A stretch of DNA of 64,000 bases from Podarcis raffonei (GCF_027172205.1 NC_070619.1:1250001-1314000), one strand, 5' to 3'. Counted from the stretch's first letter, positions 43,850 to 53,093 are shown. Notes: generated by a model from the letters alone, not told the origin. A program made the numbers and translations.

Positions 43850-44067
43850 CAGTGGTACCTCGGCTTAAGAACTTAATTCGTTCCGGAGGTCCCTTCTTAA
43901 CCTGATACTGTTCTTAACCTGAAGCACCACTTTAGCTAATGGGGCCTCCCGCTGCCGCCGAAGCACAATTTCTGTTCTCATCCTGAAGCAAAGTTCTTAA
44001 GCCGAGGTACTATTTCTGGGTTAGCAGAGTCTGTAACCTGAAGCGTATGTAACCCGAGGTACCACTG
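43850..44067. mobile_element. Tigger-type MITE, copy 2, inverted relative to copy 1
   Basis: 218 bp with CAGTGGTACCTCGGCTTAAG / TAACCCGAGGTACCACTG ends and TA duplications (43848-43849, 44068-44069). Its interior is the complement of copy 1 (GCACCACTTTAGCTAATGGG against CCCATTAGCTAAAGTGGTGC). Confidence 0.9.
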
Positions 44068-44399
44068 TATGCTGTATTTTGAATGAGGGGGTGGGGTGTG
44101 TGTGCTTCTGGCACTTATTTTCAGAATGGCTATTTCCGTCCAAGGGAAAGTTGTTTTTTGCCAAGTCCTTGATGGCAACGGCACCTGCTAGAATTTGCAC
44201 AGAAAGGAGAAGCTGCTGCCCCATGACTCACTAGGAAGCAGGTTTGTCAAGGGCATTGTTTACAGACGGTTGACCCGCAGGAGAATGTCAGCACTTTTGG
44301 CATAGCCTTGCATATAACTGAAATAACCTTACAACAATCTAAATTCATTTACAGCTTTGTGGGTTCCTATTGGCAAGGGAACCCAAATTTTTCTAAGTT

Positions 44400-44465
44400 C
44401 TCCAGTGGTTTGACTTCACTCCCGGAGGCACAGTCCGCTGTCTCTTGAGACAGATGAAGGCCAAC
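44400..44465 (+). repeat. LINE 3'UTR fragment
   Basis: TTTGACTTCACTCCCGGAGG and TGAGACAGATGAAGGCCAAC match the 3'UTR seen at 17145 and 63700. Confidence 0.5.
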
Positions 44466-44587
44466 AAAACAACTTGGAGCATACATGGTATTAATACAGT
44501 ATGTGTTTAAATTACTGCTTAAATTACTTGTATGCTATTTACATTAATACTGTACAGATAACACATGTTAAGCACGTTTAACACAGG

Positions 44588-44975
44588 ACGCAGGTGGCGC
44601 TATGGTCTAAACCACTGAGCCTCTTGGGCTTGCCAGTCAGAAGGTCAGAGGTTCTAATCCCCGTGATGGGGTGAGCTCCCGTTGCTCGGTCCCTGCTCCT
44701 GCCCACCTAGCAGTTTGAAAGCACGCCAGTGCAAGTAGATAAATAGGTACCACTCCGGTGGAAAGGTAAATGGCGTTTCCGTGCGCTCTGGTTTCCGTCA
44801 CAGTGTCCCATTGCGCAAGAAGCAGTTTAGCCATACTGGCCACATGACCCAGAAAACTGTCTGTAGACAAACACCGGCTCCCTCGGCCTGAAAGTGAGAT
44901 GAGCACCGCAACCCCATAGTCGCCTTTGACTGGACTTAACCATCCAGGGGTCCTTTACCTTTCTTTTACCTTTTT
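44588..44975 (+). repeat. Sauria-type SINE, near complete
   Basis: A head with tRNA-like boxes (GGTGGCGCTATGGTCTAAAC, GGTCAGAGGTTCTAATCCCC), then the conserved body (CACGCCAGTGCAAGTAGATA, GGTAAATGGCGTTTCCGTGC, CGCCTTTGACTGGACTTAAC) and a GGGGTCCTTTACCTTT tail ending in ACCTTT repeats. This family is known from squamates and is thought to use BovB-type LINE machinery. It is the main basis for calling the organism a lizard. Confidence 0.9.
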
Positions 44976-45737
44976 ATGCAAATTTACGCAGTTGAAAGCC
45001 TACCAGCTGAAATCACACAAATTTAACGCAAGGAAGGTGGAAAGCTTAAAAGCTCTTTTTCTGCGGGGTTTTCCTCACACAGAAACAGTTCTGCCCACAA
45101 CCTCCGGACAGAACAGAGCATTTCAGGGGAGGGGAGGCTGTGGGGTGAGCAGCCAAATAGCCATGCAAATCAAGTCTGCGCTTGATCAGGGTCCTAACAG
45201 TAGGATGAAGAATTGGGAGCAGACCGGCACATCCTGGAGGAGCGCTTGCTTGCAATTCTGACATTCTCTCAAAGCGAGCGAGCCTCAGGAATGAGAGTGT
45301 CACACCTCATCTTTCAAAGTTTGGCGGGCAGGGTGCAGAAACTGTTGGGACATCTCCGCTACTTCCCTCCAGTCTCAAATGTCTTGCCTGATTCCTGAAC
45401 TGTGGCTCCTGAACTCTGTGTTTGCTGCCAAACTTGTACTGTTACTCGCGGGAATATATATGTATGTAATTTTGCGTAAGAGCCTCTGGCCAAGGCAGAG
45501 GAGCACGGGGCAGAAGAGCACCCAGAGAAGTGTGGGTTTTAAAGGAGAGCTGCGTTTCAGTCCTTGCATTGGTGCAGGAAGTGTGGATTTGGGAGGCCTG
45601 CCTTGAACTGCAAACTGAATTGCATTTCTCCCATCTCTACTGGCTGGGGGTAGTGGGAACAGATGAGGGGCTTTGCAGTCAGAGACACCTGGAGGCTGTT
45701 CTACAAAGAGGTGGGTCAGGAAAGAAATGAAGGCTGC
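44976..45737. other. No gene recognised
   Basis: Apparently unique sequence. Open frames on the minus strand up to 266 codons (45375-46175) run into the LTR and have no domain. Confidence 0.35.
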
Positions 45738-46292
45738 TGTCAGGAGCTGGCTGGACACAGACAAGTGGTGGGAACCCCCCAAGGAGGAAGGCTCAGAGCC
45801 AGGCAATTGGTGGTGAGACACCCAGGAGAAGTCAGAGGGAGTGGATTGGGAGAAGATGCTGGATGCTGAAGGAGCAACAGGGTTTAGTGAGCAGGAAGAG
45901 CCTGCGACAGGGAGCAGTTCAGACTCTGAGGCTGACGCAGAGGAGGGAGGGGTCAAGAGGCTGCTGAAGAAGCAAGGGAGTCTCCCCTTCTTGGTGCGAC
46001 AAGCTCCCCTGTGCCCTGGTCTCCAAGAACGCTCAGAATAATGAGGAAGGCAGAACAGAGGCCAGAGGTGCGCAGGCGCAGTTTGAGACTGCTTTGGAAA
46101 CATCTGGGAGAGGAGAAGCCTTAGAGAGGGTGGGGAGCAGGGACCTTCACTCCTGGCAACGGCTCCATGGGGCAAGGACTGCTGGGGAGTGTTGCTGAGT
46201 TGTATGCTGTTTCCTTGAATAAAGAGTTAACTTCACCGACAACAAAGCCTGATGCTTTCCGTGCTGGCCTGTATTTGACTCCAGCCCTGACA
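45738..46292 (+). mobile_element. Solo LTR with 5-bp target duplication
   Basis: 555 bp with inverted ends TGTCAGG / CCTGACA and an exact GCTGC on each side (45733-45737, 46293-46297). A GAATAAAG polyadenylation signal lies near 46217. It has the family blocks shared with 34455, 37304 and 61152. No internal retroelement sequence is present. The intact duplication points to insertion followed by LTR-LTR recombination. Confidence 0.85.
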
Positions 46293-46454
46293 GCTGCTTC
46301 CAGACCCAGAAGATTTAGCAGGACACGATCCACACCATTCTTTCTAAAACTCTGGGAGCTTTGGTAGCAAATGCTTTAAACAAAACAAAGAAAGAAACCA
46401 TGGTGCCATCTCTGCGGCAGACTTGCGTCCCTGTTGCCTGCGCAGAGCACAGCA

Positions 46455-46460
46455 TTTATT
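46455..46460 (-). terminator. AATAAA polyadenylation signal of CYSTM gene 2
   Basis: Canonical hexamer on the minus strand, about 93 bp after the stop codon; a placement similar to that of gene 1. Confidence 0.65.
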
Positions 46461-46552
46461 ACCGTGCTTGGAAGCTGTGGAGGAGGCGGAGAGGAGGAAG
46501 AAGAGGCTACGCAGCAATCCATGCCAGGGGTACTGAGAGGGTCTTGGGGTGC

Positions 46553-46837
46553 TCAGCCGTAGTTGCAGTTGCAGTCGTAAGTTACCATGTCTATGACGCA
46601 GCAGCAGCAAAAGATGGCAGCACAAGCTTTCAGGCAGCAGGTGAAGCAGTCTTCACCCCTGTGCTGTGGGTACGCAGGCCCAGGCGGGTAGCCTCTGTAG
46701 CCATACGCATTGCACCTGGGGCAGGACGGGCAAGATTTCAAATACGGTCCTGGAGGGTAGCTGGGATACGGTGCTCGCGGGTGGTATGGGACATTCGGAG
46801 GCTGGCAGTAGCATTGCGGAGGGTGCCTGTGAGCCAT
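46553..46837 (-). CDS. CYSTM-type cysteine-rich tail protein, gene 2
   Basis: 94 codons in one exon, starting MAHRHPPQCYCQPP and ending YDCNCNYG. A Pro/Tyr-rich N-terminal half (YHPRAPYPSYPPGPY) holds extra cysteines (CYC, CPSCPRC) absent from gene 1. GYRGYPPGPAYP follows, then the CYSTM module C-x2-CC-x3-C-x4-CCCC-VIDMVT at about residues 64-86, and a DCNC end. The placement of the CCCC block before a V/L-D-M/I-hydrophobic-T motif matches gene 1 and CYSTM1. The leader exon begins at 46947 after a CTTTTTCAG acceptor and carries upstream ATGs, one directly followed by TGA. Polyadenylation signal at 46455-46460. Tail-anchored membrane protein by analogy; function unknown. A plus-strand 160-codon frame over the same DNA (46361-46843) is a shadow. 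Confidence 0.8.
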   Translation of the reverse strand: MAHRHPPQCYCQPPNVPYHPRAPYPSYPPGPYLKSCPSCPRCNAYGYRGYPPGPAYPQHRGEDCFTCCLKACAAIFCCCCVIDMVTYDCNCNYG

Positions 46838-46947
46838 AGGTAACTCCCAAAATACTACTCCTGGGCACAGGACCAGGTGAACTCAAAGGTAGGGTAGAGG
46901 CTGGAGCAGGTGGTGGAAGAGCCAGCAGGGGAGGTCACATGTCTGGG
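46838..46947 (-). other. CYSTM gene 2 5'UTR part of exon 2
   Basis: Follows the acceptor CCCTTTGTTTCTTTTTCAG (intron ends at 46948 on this strand). It starts CCCAGACATGTGACCTCCCC, similar to gene 1's leader. The tiny ATG-TGA in this leader is not present in gene 1. Confidence 0.6.
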
Positions 46948-46994
46948 CTGAAAAAGAAACAAAGGGAGAACGTGGTGACTGGGTCAACGTACCC

Positions 46995-47065
46995 CAAGAC
47001 CTGCACCACATGGGGTTGGACTAGATGACCCTCAGTGGTCTCTTCCAACTGCAGCTTTATGATTC
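46995..47065 (+). repeat. CR1-type tail fragment in CYSTM gene 2 intron
   Basis: GGGTTGGACTAGATGACCCT and TGGTCTCTTCCAACTGCAGC. Confidence 0.6.
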
Positions 47066-47195
47066 CAAGTCCTTCTTCACTTGGCATGGGGTTAACCTAT
47101 GGAACTTGCTCTGGCAGGAGGCAGGAGGCAGGGGTGGCCACCAGCTTGGGTAGCTTTGAAGGAGAACTGGGCAAACTTGTTGAAGGGAGGGCTAC

Positions 47196-47787
47196 TGGTG
47201 GCTATTAGCCAAGGGCCTTCTGGCGGTTCCCTCCCTGTGAGAAGCAAAGCTACAGGGAACCAGGCAGAGGGCCTTCTTGGTGGTGGCGCCCGCCCTGTGG
47301 AATGCCCTCCCATCAGATGTCAAGGAAAGAAACAACTATCTGACTTTTAGAAGACATCTGAAGGCAGCCCTGTTTAGGGAAGTTTTTAATGTTTGATGTT
47401 TTATTCTGTTTTTATTATTATTTATTAAAGTTTTTGTTGATTTACAAAAGTGCATGCAATGTCTCTCTCTCGTATTTCCTCCCCCCCCCCAGTAACATTT
47501 TTACAAATCAGTTTCATTTGTTGAGACATTAGGAAGAACAGGGGGAAAGATGGGTGGGGGTGGGGTCGGGTGGTAATGTTTCTATTTTACTTACTATATG
47601 TAGGGTTTGGTGTCAGCGTTGCTTGTGCAGGTTCTTTGCTGTTCACTTCTGTTCTTTTATTCTGTTTTTAATCTGTTGGGAGCCACCCAAAGTGGCTGGG
47701 GAAACGCAGCCAGATGGGTGGAGTATGTATGTATGTATGAACAATTATTATTATTATTATTATTATCATCATCATCATCATCATCCA
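47196..47787 (+). repeat. L2 LINE 3' end split by an insertion, with (ATT)n(ATC)n tail
   Basis: CTTCTGGCGGTTCCCTCCCT through GGGAAGTTTTTAATGTTTGA lies before the insertion (47415-47654). TCTGTTGGGAGCCACCCAAA, GGGGAAACGCAGCCAGATGG and the ATT/ATC microsatellite lie after it. It sits within CYSTM gene 2 intron 1. Confidence 0.85.
47415..47654. mobile_element. Retroposed insertion in L2 with 16-bp target duplication
   Basis: 240 bp flanked by identical TTTTATTCTGTTTTTA at 47399-47414 and 47655-47670. The length of the duplication indicates target-primed reverse transcription (L1-type). The body (AAGTTTTTGTTGATTTAC start, C-run in the middle) is not assigned to a family. Confidence 0.8.
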
Positions 47788-47834
47788 TCATGGCTATACC
47801 TTTGCCTCCGTAGTTGGAGGCAGCAAAGCTTCTG

Positions 47835-47975
47835 AGTGCCAGTTGCTGGAAAGGGCACAAGGGGAGAGTCGCTGCTGCCCTTGGGTGCTGCTTGCAGGAG
47901 CCGCCTGTTTGGGTCATTTGGGCCACAGTGAGAACAGGATGCCGGCCTCAATGGGCCACTGGCCTGACACAGAAA
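47835..47975 (+). repeat. CR1-family 3'UTR fragment
   Basis: GGGCCACAGTGAGAACAGGA and TGGGCCACTGGCCTGACAC. Confidence 0.6.
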
Positions 47976-48013
47976 GCTCTTCCCTGGTCGTTGGATTTGG
48001 AAACACCACTCAC

Positions 48014-48130
48014 CCTGGGAAGTGCGAGATCCATCCAGCAAATTCGTCACCCAGCAGAGAGAGAGAGAAATGGTGGCGCCTCTTCCCCTCTCGGCTCCTC
48101 AGCTGTCAGTCAGGAGGATGGAGAAGGGAG
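48014..48130 (-). other. CYSTM gene 2 non-coding exon 1 (predicted)
   Basis: Ends at donor CCCAGG|GTGAGT (intron from 48013 down to 46948, about 1.07 kb). It contains GGCGCCACCATTTC and an ATG (GCTGGATGGATCTC) whose frame closes at TAG before the main start if the splice is as drawn, so it would be an upstream ORF. The exon start is approximate. Confidence 0.5.
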
Positions 48131-48203
48131 GGGCTGGAGCCAATGGGCCCTTTCCTCACCTGCCTTTTTATGACATCATCACACCTCCAGGGGAGGGGGC
48201 TGT
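48098..48203 (-). promoter_or_regulatory. CYSTM gene 2 promoter block (shared with gene 1)
   Basis: Reverse-strand counterpart of 35001-35098. CRE-like TGATGTCA lies at 48171-48178, a better TATA-like CATAAAAAG at 48164-48172, CAGGTGAGGAAAGGG is conserved, and an ATTGG (inverted CCAAT, 48140-48144) sits where gene 1 has AGTTGG. It ends CCTGACTGACAGCTGAG like gene 1. Confidence 0.6.
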
Positions 48204-49118
48204 CTGGAGGCACAGGAGAGCAGTGGGGGAGAGCCAAGGGTCTCTCCCTCCCCCAATGCGGCCCCCAAGCCCTCTCTGCCTGGCCCCTGGGACTCACCTC
48301 AGAACATATTCAACAAATGGAGACCAAGTGGCTGAAAAGGATGCTTTCGATTTGAACCCCTTTCAGCTGCCATGACCCACAGCTTTCCCCACAAGTGCCA
48401 CCTGCCATCCCTCCACCAAGGGAGCTTATCTCAGGCCCTGCCCCTCAGGAGCTCTTTACTCACAAGGAGTTGCTTTATGAAAACCCAGCACTCTAGTCCT
48501 CATGGTTTGAATAAGGGGCCTGCTTTCTGCCAAGTCACTGGTCCCTCTGCCTCTGTCCTGTTTCACTGGCTAGTCATAGCTCTCCAAACATGATGGATTC
48601 TACCTGGAGAGGCCAGGGATTGACTTGGGATTTTCTCCATGAAAAGATGGTCTGTCCCTGGGCTGCAGACCTTTGCCTAAAACAGGAACAACGAAATAGG
48701 GTGGAGTTTAGGTGCCAAAACAATCTGCGCATTTCCTTCGCTCAGGTGTTAGAGCCTTGCGTTCAGAAGGCTTCAGGTTCAACCCACCACCATCTGCAGG
48801 CAGGGCTGGAAGAGTCTCTGAACTGCCACCTCCTGCCTTGTTTTTGCTGCATGAGCAGCACCCAAGGGCCACAAGCCCGGGCAGGGTGCCTGGGGTGTCC
48901 TGGGCTGCCTAGGCAACAAGACACACACCCCTGGCCTCGCCAGGAAGCAGAGCAGGACATTTGGCACCAGCTTGGCTGCAGCAGGAGTTGCCAGAAGGAG
49001 GGGATATAGAAGTTTTGATATGAGATATTAGATTTCCCCAAGGTTTATTTCCAATTAACAAGTGCCTTGTCATTTGTTCTCTTTTCCACATTAGCTCAAT
49101 CATTTGAAGTACAAAGCT
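48204..49118. other. Upstream flank of CYSTM gene 2; no gene recognised
   Basis: Apparently unique sequence. A tRNA-like SINE scrap lies near 48745-48790 (GGTGTTAGAGCCTTGCG, GCTTCAGGTTCAACCC). Confidence 0.35.
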
Positions 49119-49727
49119 CATAGCTGTCAACTTACAGATTTGAAAATAAGGGACCAGCAGCCTTGAAAATAAGGGACCAGCAGCCAAAATAAGGGGCCTG
49201 CAGCCTCGCCTGTTCCAGGCACTCCAGTCTTCCTGTCCTCCTGCAGTCTGGTCAAACTCATGCTGGTAGCTTCGAGAACACTGTCCAACCAAGTTTGTAA
49301 CCAGAGGTTCAACTGAACAGAATCTGAATCACATGCACCACAAGGCCTGTGCAGCCTCAACTTAAGATGGCTCCCCGGCCTGGCTTTGCACAGCAAAGTT
49401 TGTAGCAGCACGTGCAACAACATGGCGTCCAGCATTCAAACCCCCCTCCCCAGCTTGCATTAACTAGCCACACACAAGGCATGCAAGCTCCACCCCCCAG
49501 TCGTTCTTAGACTTCTTATTGGGTGAGCAACACAGCCAAGCAACACAGTTGGAGCCTCCCTCCTCCCTGGCCAGCAGGGAGGGAGGGAGGGAGGGAGGGA
49601 GAGGAGCTGCTTCCTTTGAAATTTAAGGGACATCCTTTAAGGGACATCCATCAATAAGGGACAGCGGCGGGGCATGGCCCTGGAATAAGGGACTGTCCCT
49701 TCAAATAAGGGACACTTGACAGCTATG
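49119..49727. mobile_element. Non-autonomous hAT transposon with 8-bp target duplication
   Basis: 609 bp with terminal inverted repeats CATAGCTGTCAA / TTGACAGCTATG. Exact ACAAAGCT lies at each side (49111-49118 and 49728-49735). Subterminal AATAAGGGAC motifs are repeated many times near both ends, as in transposase-binding arrays. No transposase ORF is present. A (GGGA)n tract lies inside at about 49577-49602. Confidence 0.92.
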
Positions 49728-49854
49728 ACAAAGCTCCACCCAACCTCTTTAGGGACTGCACTCTGGATTTGTGTCGGGTTTAACCCTTAGCCTTTACTTC
49801 TCCTGGAGATGTCCCTCCTGGAAGGCAGCGAGCGTGGGTTGTTCCTTGGGGTTT

Positions 49855-50347
49855 AATAATATATATATTAACAACCAGATTATCAATCAATATATCCAAT
49901 TACATCCCCCCCCTTTTTCTCCCCTCTCCTCCCTCCCTCTCCCTCTCCCCCAGGACTTCCCTCAGCTCCTCTCTCTGGTTTCTTTGCACATATTGTTCTC
50001 GGCATATTGTAAAATTGTACATATCATTGCCTTATCTATTATATATGCAGCTAATAAATTTGTGGATGTTTATTCAAAACCTGCCAAGGAGTCCAGATCA
50101 TTTTGTTGTCTTTTTAAGTGATTTGTAAAAAGTTCCCATTCTTCCTTGAAATCACGATGGTCCTTGTCACACAGTTTATATGTCAACTCGGCCAATTCTG
50201 CATAACTCATCAGTTTTTCTTGCCACTGTTCTTTCGTTGGGATTTCCTCATTCTTCCATCCTTGTGCTAACAAGACTCTTGCCGCTGTTGTAGCAAACAT
50301 AAATAAGTTCTTTATTTTTCTTGGCAGGTCTTGCCCTACAATCCCTA
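49855..50347 (-). repeat. L1 LINE ORF2 end and 3'UTR, reverse
   Basis: The minus frame from about 50347 reads PRKIKNLFMFATTAARVLLA, then QGWKNEEIPTKEQWQEKLMS and YAELAELTYKL, the extreme C terminus of L1 ORF2p. A short AT-rich 3'UTR with a C/CT-rich tract continues to 49855. Only about the last 500 bp of the element are present. Confidence 0.9.
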
Positions 50348-50489
50348 ACAAAAAATGTCCACAGACAGTTTTCCGGGTCATGTGGCCAGCAGGACTAAAC
50401 CGCTTCTGTTGCAACGGGACACCGTGATGGACACCAGAGTGCACAGAAACATCGTTTACCTTCCTGCCAGAGCGCTACCTATTTATCTA
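50348..50489 (-). repeat. Sauria-type SINE fragment, reverse
   Basis: Complement of the body at 44740-44870: CCGGGTCATGTGGCCAGCAG, AACCGCTTCTGTTGCAACGG and CTACCTATTTATCTACTTT. Confidence 0.8.
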
Positions 50490-50499
50490 CTTTTATCAA

Positions 50500-50795
50500 A
50501 TTGGCAGCTGCCAATTTGGGGGGTTGTCTTATAAGCCCAGTCTTATACGCTGGGCAGCGGCAGTGGGCTCTGCGCAGGGAGGAAGCCGCCTGGCGAAGCT
50601 GCCCAGCAATGCTAAGCCAGCTTCGCTGGGCAGCTTCCTCCCAGCGCGGAGCAGAGCCCGCCACCCACCGCTCCTTATTCACCGCCCACTCCGCTCCGTG
50701 CCGGGAGGAAGCTGCCCAGTGAACCCATACCCGGCGTATAAGACGACCCCTGACTTTTTAACCTCTTTTCCGGGGTTAAAAAGTCATCTTATACA
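50500..50795. repeat. GC-rich palindromic repeat of unknown family
   Basis: Inverted blocks occur near the ends (GTTGTCTTATAAGCCCAGTC; GCGTATAAGACGACCCCTGA; GTTAAAAAGTCATCTTATAC). The interior is GC-rich, with GAAGCTGCCCAG repeated on both strands. It looks like a non-autonomous DNA element, but no clean ends or duplication were found. Confidence 0.45.
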
Positions 50796-50799
50796 CGGG

Positions 50800-50875
50800 A
50801 ATGCTCAACATGGGGCTCGAACCCATGGCCCTGAGAGGAAGAGTCTCATGCTCTTAGTGGCTGAGCTACCCCAGT
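50800..50875 (-). repeat. tRNA-like SINE head, reverse
   Basis: GGGGCTCGAACCCATGGCCC and CATGCTCTTAGTGGCTGAGC are the complement of a tRNA B box and head. Confidence 0.55.
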
Positions 50876-51408
50876 GCTTGGGGCTGGTTTGCAGCAGGTC
50901 ATAGCAGCAAAAGGCTGCTCTACTAAGTACTGAAGGCACTTGCCATGAAGGGCCTGAATAATAGACTGGAGAAGCCAGAATAAGTTGCAGTTTCAGCTGA
51001 AGTGGGGGGAACCACTTGTGTTGAGCTATTTCACTGCTTTTTTATTATTTGCTCATTGCAAACCGCTAAAAGCCTGCAGGTGTTGATAATAAACCCAGTA
51101 ATTTATATTGCAAGTGTATCTAAGCAAGGGCACGATGTTCACTGTTATCGGATGGGAAATGGCAGTTTTCTGACAGTCCCGCCATGATTCCATCAAGCCG
51201 ATAAAGGGAACCTTTGGGCCTCCAGATGCGGTGAGACTCTTGCGCCCCGGCTAACGTGGCCAACGTTCAAGAGTGACAGGAGTCAGAGTTGGAACCTATC
51301 TGGAGGGTTGCAGGTTTCCTGGGCATGTCACATTATTCAACATGGAAAAATGAGAAACCAAGGGAACAGAAAAGGACAGATCCTTCCACCCCTAGCCAAA
51401 GCGCAATG

Positions 51409-51790
51409 GTGAAGCACTGTCACACACTGGCAGGATGCCAACAAGTGTGCCCCAGGGGGAAGTGGGGCTGGAGTCTGGCTCAGGAGAGGCAGGCAGTGGT
51501 TTGTGGGGCACTGTGGTTTGCCAGGAAGGCAGGCAGAAGAAGCTTCAAAGCTGGAGGGTGGAGCACAGGGTGGGATGGAGGAAGAGAAGGAAGAGGCAGG
51601 TCAGGTGAGTGAAGGGCCAGGGGCTTCTCAATCCTCTCCCTGAACCAGGAGGGGACTGAAGAGGGGAGAGCAGAGGCGGTTTCCGTGCAGGCGCAGTCTC
51701 CGTCTCTGGGGGAGGGAGAGCGGTCCGCTGTGGCTGCAGCTGCTTCTGGAGCGCAGACCCGGGAATAGGTGCCTAGACACTAGACAGGTG
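51409..51790 (+). mobile_element. Possible diverged LTR
   Basis: A GA-rich, non-coding block (CACACTGGCAGGATGCC, GAGCAGAGGCGGTTTCCGTG) resembles the middle of the LTR family at 45738 but lacks clear ends. Confidence 0.25.
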
Positions 51791-51814
51791 CGCACAGGTG
51801 CCCAGAGCTCTAGA

Positions 51815-51955
51815 AGCAACTGCATGCAGAACATCCCAGGTTCAACATCCAGTGGCATCTCCAGTTGGGACTGGGAAGGTCCCCTGTCAGTCAGGGGCAG
51901 CAACACACGGCTCGGTGGGCCAGGGCTGTGACTCAGAACAAGGCCCCTTCCTAGG
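51815..51955 (+). repeat. tRNA-like SINE, sense
   Basis: CTGCATGCAGAACATCCCAG, GTTCAACATCCAGTGGCATC and GACTGGGAAGGTCCCCTGTC are the forward form of the SINE at 15835 and 31740. Confidence 0.55.
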
Positions 51956-52615
51956 CGATCCCTCGGAACCGAGTAAGATTGTCTTCCATAAACATGGTTT
52001 TAACAATGAGTCCGTAAGTGACTATGGAGGCCAAATCTGGATCCACACGTCCTTCCACAGTGAGGACATTGGTTTCCGGGTGGGAGTTGATCCCAGTGAG
52101 GGTTTGCCAAGTGTGTCTTCCTCTAAGCATGTTTCTCCCTTGCGTCCTGAGTTCGAGTGCCTTCAAAGCCCATGACGCCTTTGGAAAAGGCTGTTCTCCA
52201 ATGAGAGCACTTGAAGGCAAGTGTTTCCCAATTGTTGGTGTTGATACTACATTTTTTAGCTTTGCCTTGAGAGAGTCTTTTAACCTCTTTTGTTGACCAC
52301 CAGCATTCAAATAGAGTATTTGCTTTGGAAGACGATCATCAGGCATCCGCACAACATGACCAGTCCAATGAAGTTGATGTTAAAGAATCATTGTTTCAAC
52401 ACGGGTGATCTTTGCTTCTTCCAGTACACTGATATTAGTTCGCCTGTCTTCCCAAGTGATGTGTACAATTTTTCGGAAACACTGTTTATTGAATCTTTCA
52501 AAGAGTTAGAGATGGTGTTTATAAGTGGTCCATGTTTCACAAGCGTACAGTAAGGTTGGTAGTACAATAGCTTTGTAAACAAGCATTTCGGTTTCCCTAC
52601 GAATGTCCTGGCAGC
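51956..52615 (-). repeat. LINE reverse-transcriptase C-terminal region (uncertain clade), reverse
   Basis: The minus strand encodes pieces resembling an RT-linked tail: FRKIVHITWEDRRTNISVLE, then HWTGHVVRMPDDRLPKQILY and GQQKRLKDSLKAKLKN. This WEDRRTN / GHVVRM / QKRLKD plan belongs to a non-LTR element whose ORF ends in a C2H2 finger, as at 63420-63760. The frame is interrupted, so the copy is dead. Confidence 0.6.
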
Positions 52616-53093
52616 CTTCCGAGGGCCACATCCCAGTGGTGGGCGGGTCCTGAGGCAAAAGTGGGCGGAGCAACAAATGCAAATTCTACTTTTGCTCAGT
52701 AGGGTAGTTCCTAGACCAGAGGACAACTTTGGGGGGAAATCCCAATAAAAGCCCAAACACTTCAATCCTAAAAAAAGCTCTTTGGTCGGCCCTCACGCAG
52801 GTTCACTTCATCAAATCTGGCCCTCTTTGAAAAAAGTTTCACCCACTTCATCCTCCACCCGGGCAAGCAAGGGCCCATGTTTAGCCAAAGGACTGATGGA
52901 GGGTGTTAGGCATGGTCAGGGGAGAGTCAGAAGGGCCACATGCGACCCCAGCCCAGCTCCATTATCTTGCTCAGCGCTTCCCTTCCAAGAAGTAAGCCTC
53001 TTGTACCAACGATTGTCGGATCCAGATCACAGATAAAGGAAGAGGAAGATTAGGTGGTCGTGCAAAACCGTTTCCAGCTGCCGGTAGCCAGTC
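52616..53093. other. Upstream flank of the protease; nothing recognised
   Basis: Apparently unique. No repeat or exon was identified before the TATA box. Confidence 0.35.

Noticed and set aside
46361-46843. 160-codon plus-strand ORF over CYSTM gene 2
   Set aside because: Antisense shadow; the minus frame has the family signature, splice leader and polyadenylation signal.
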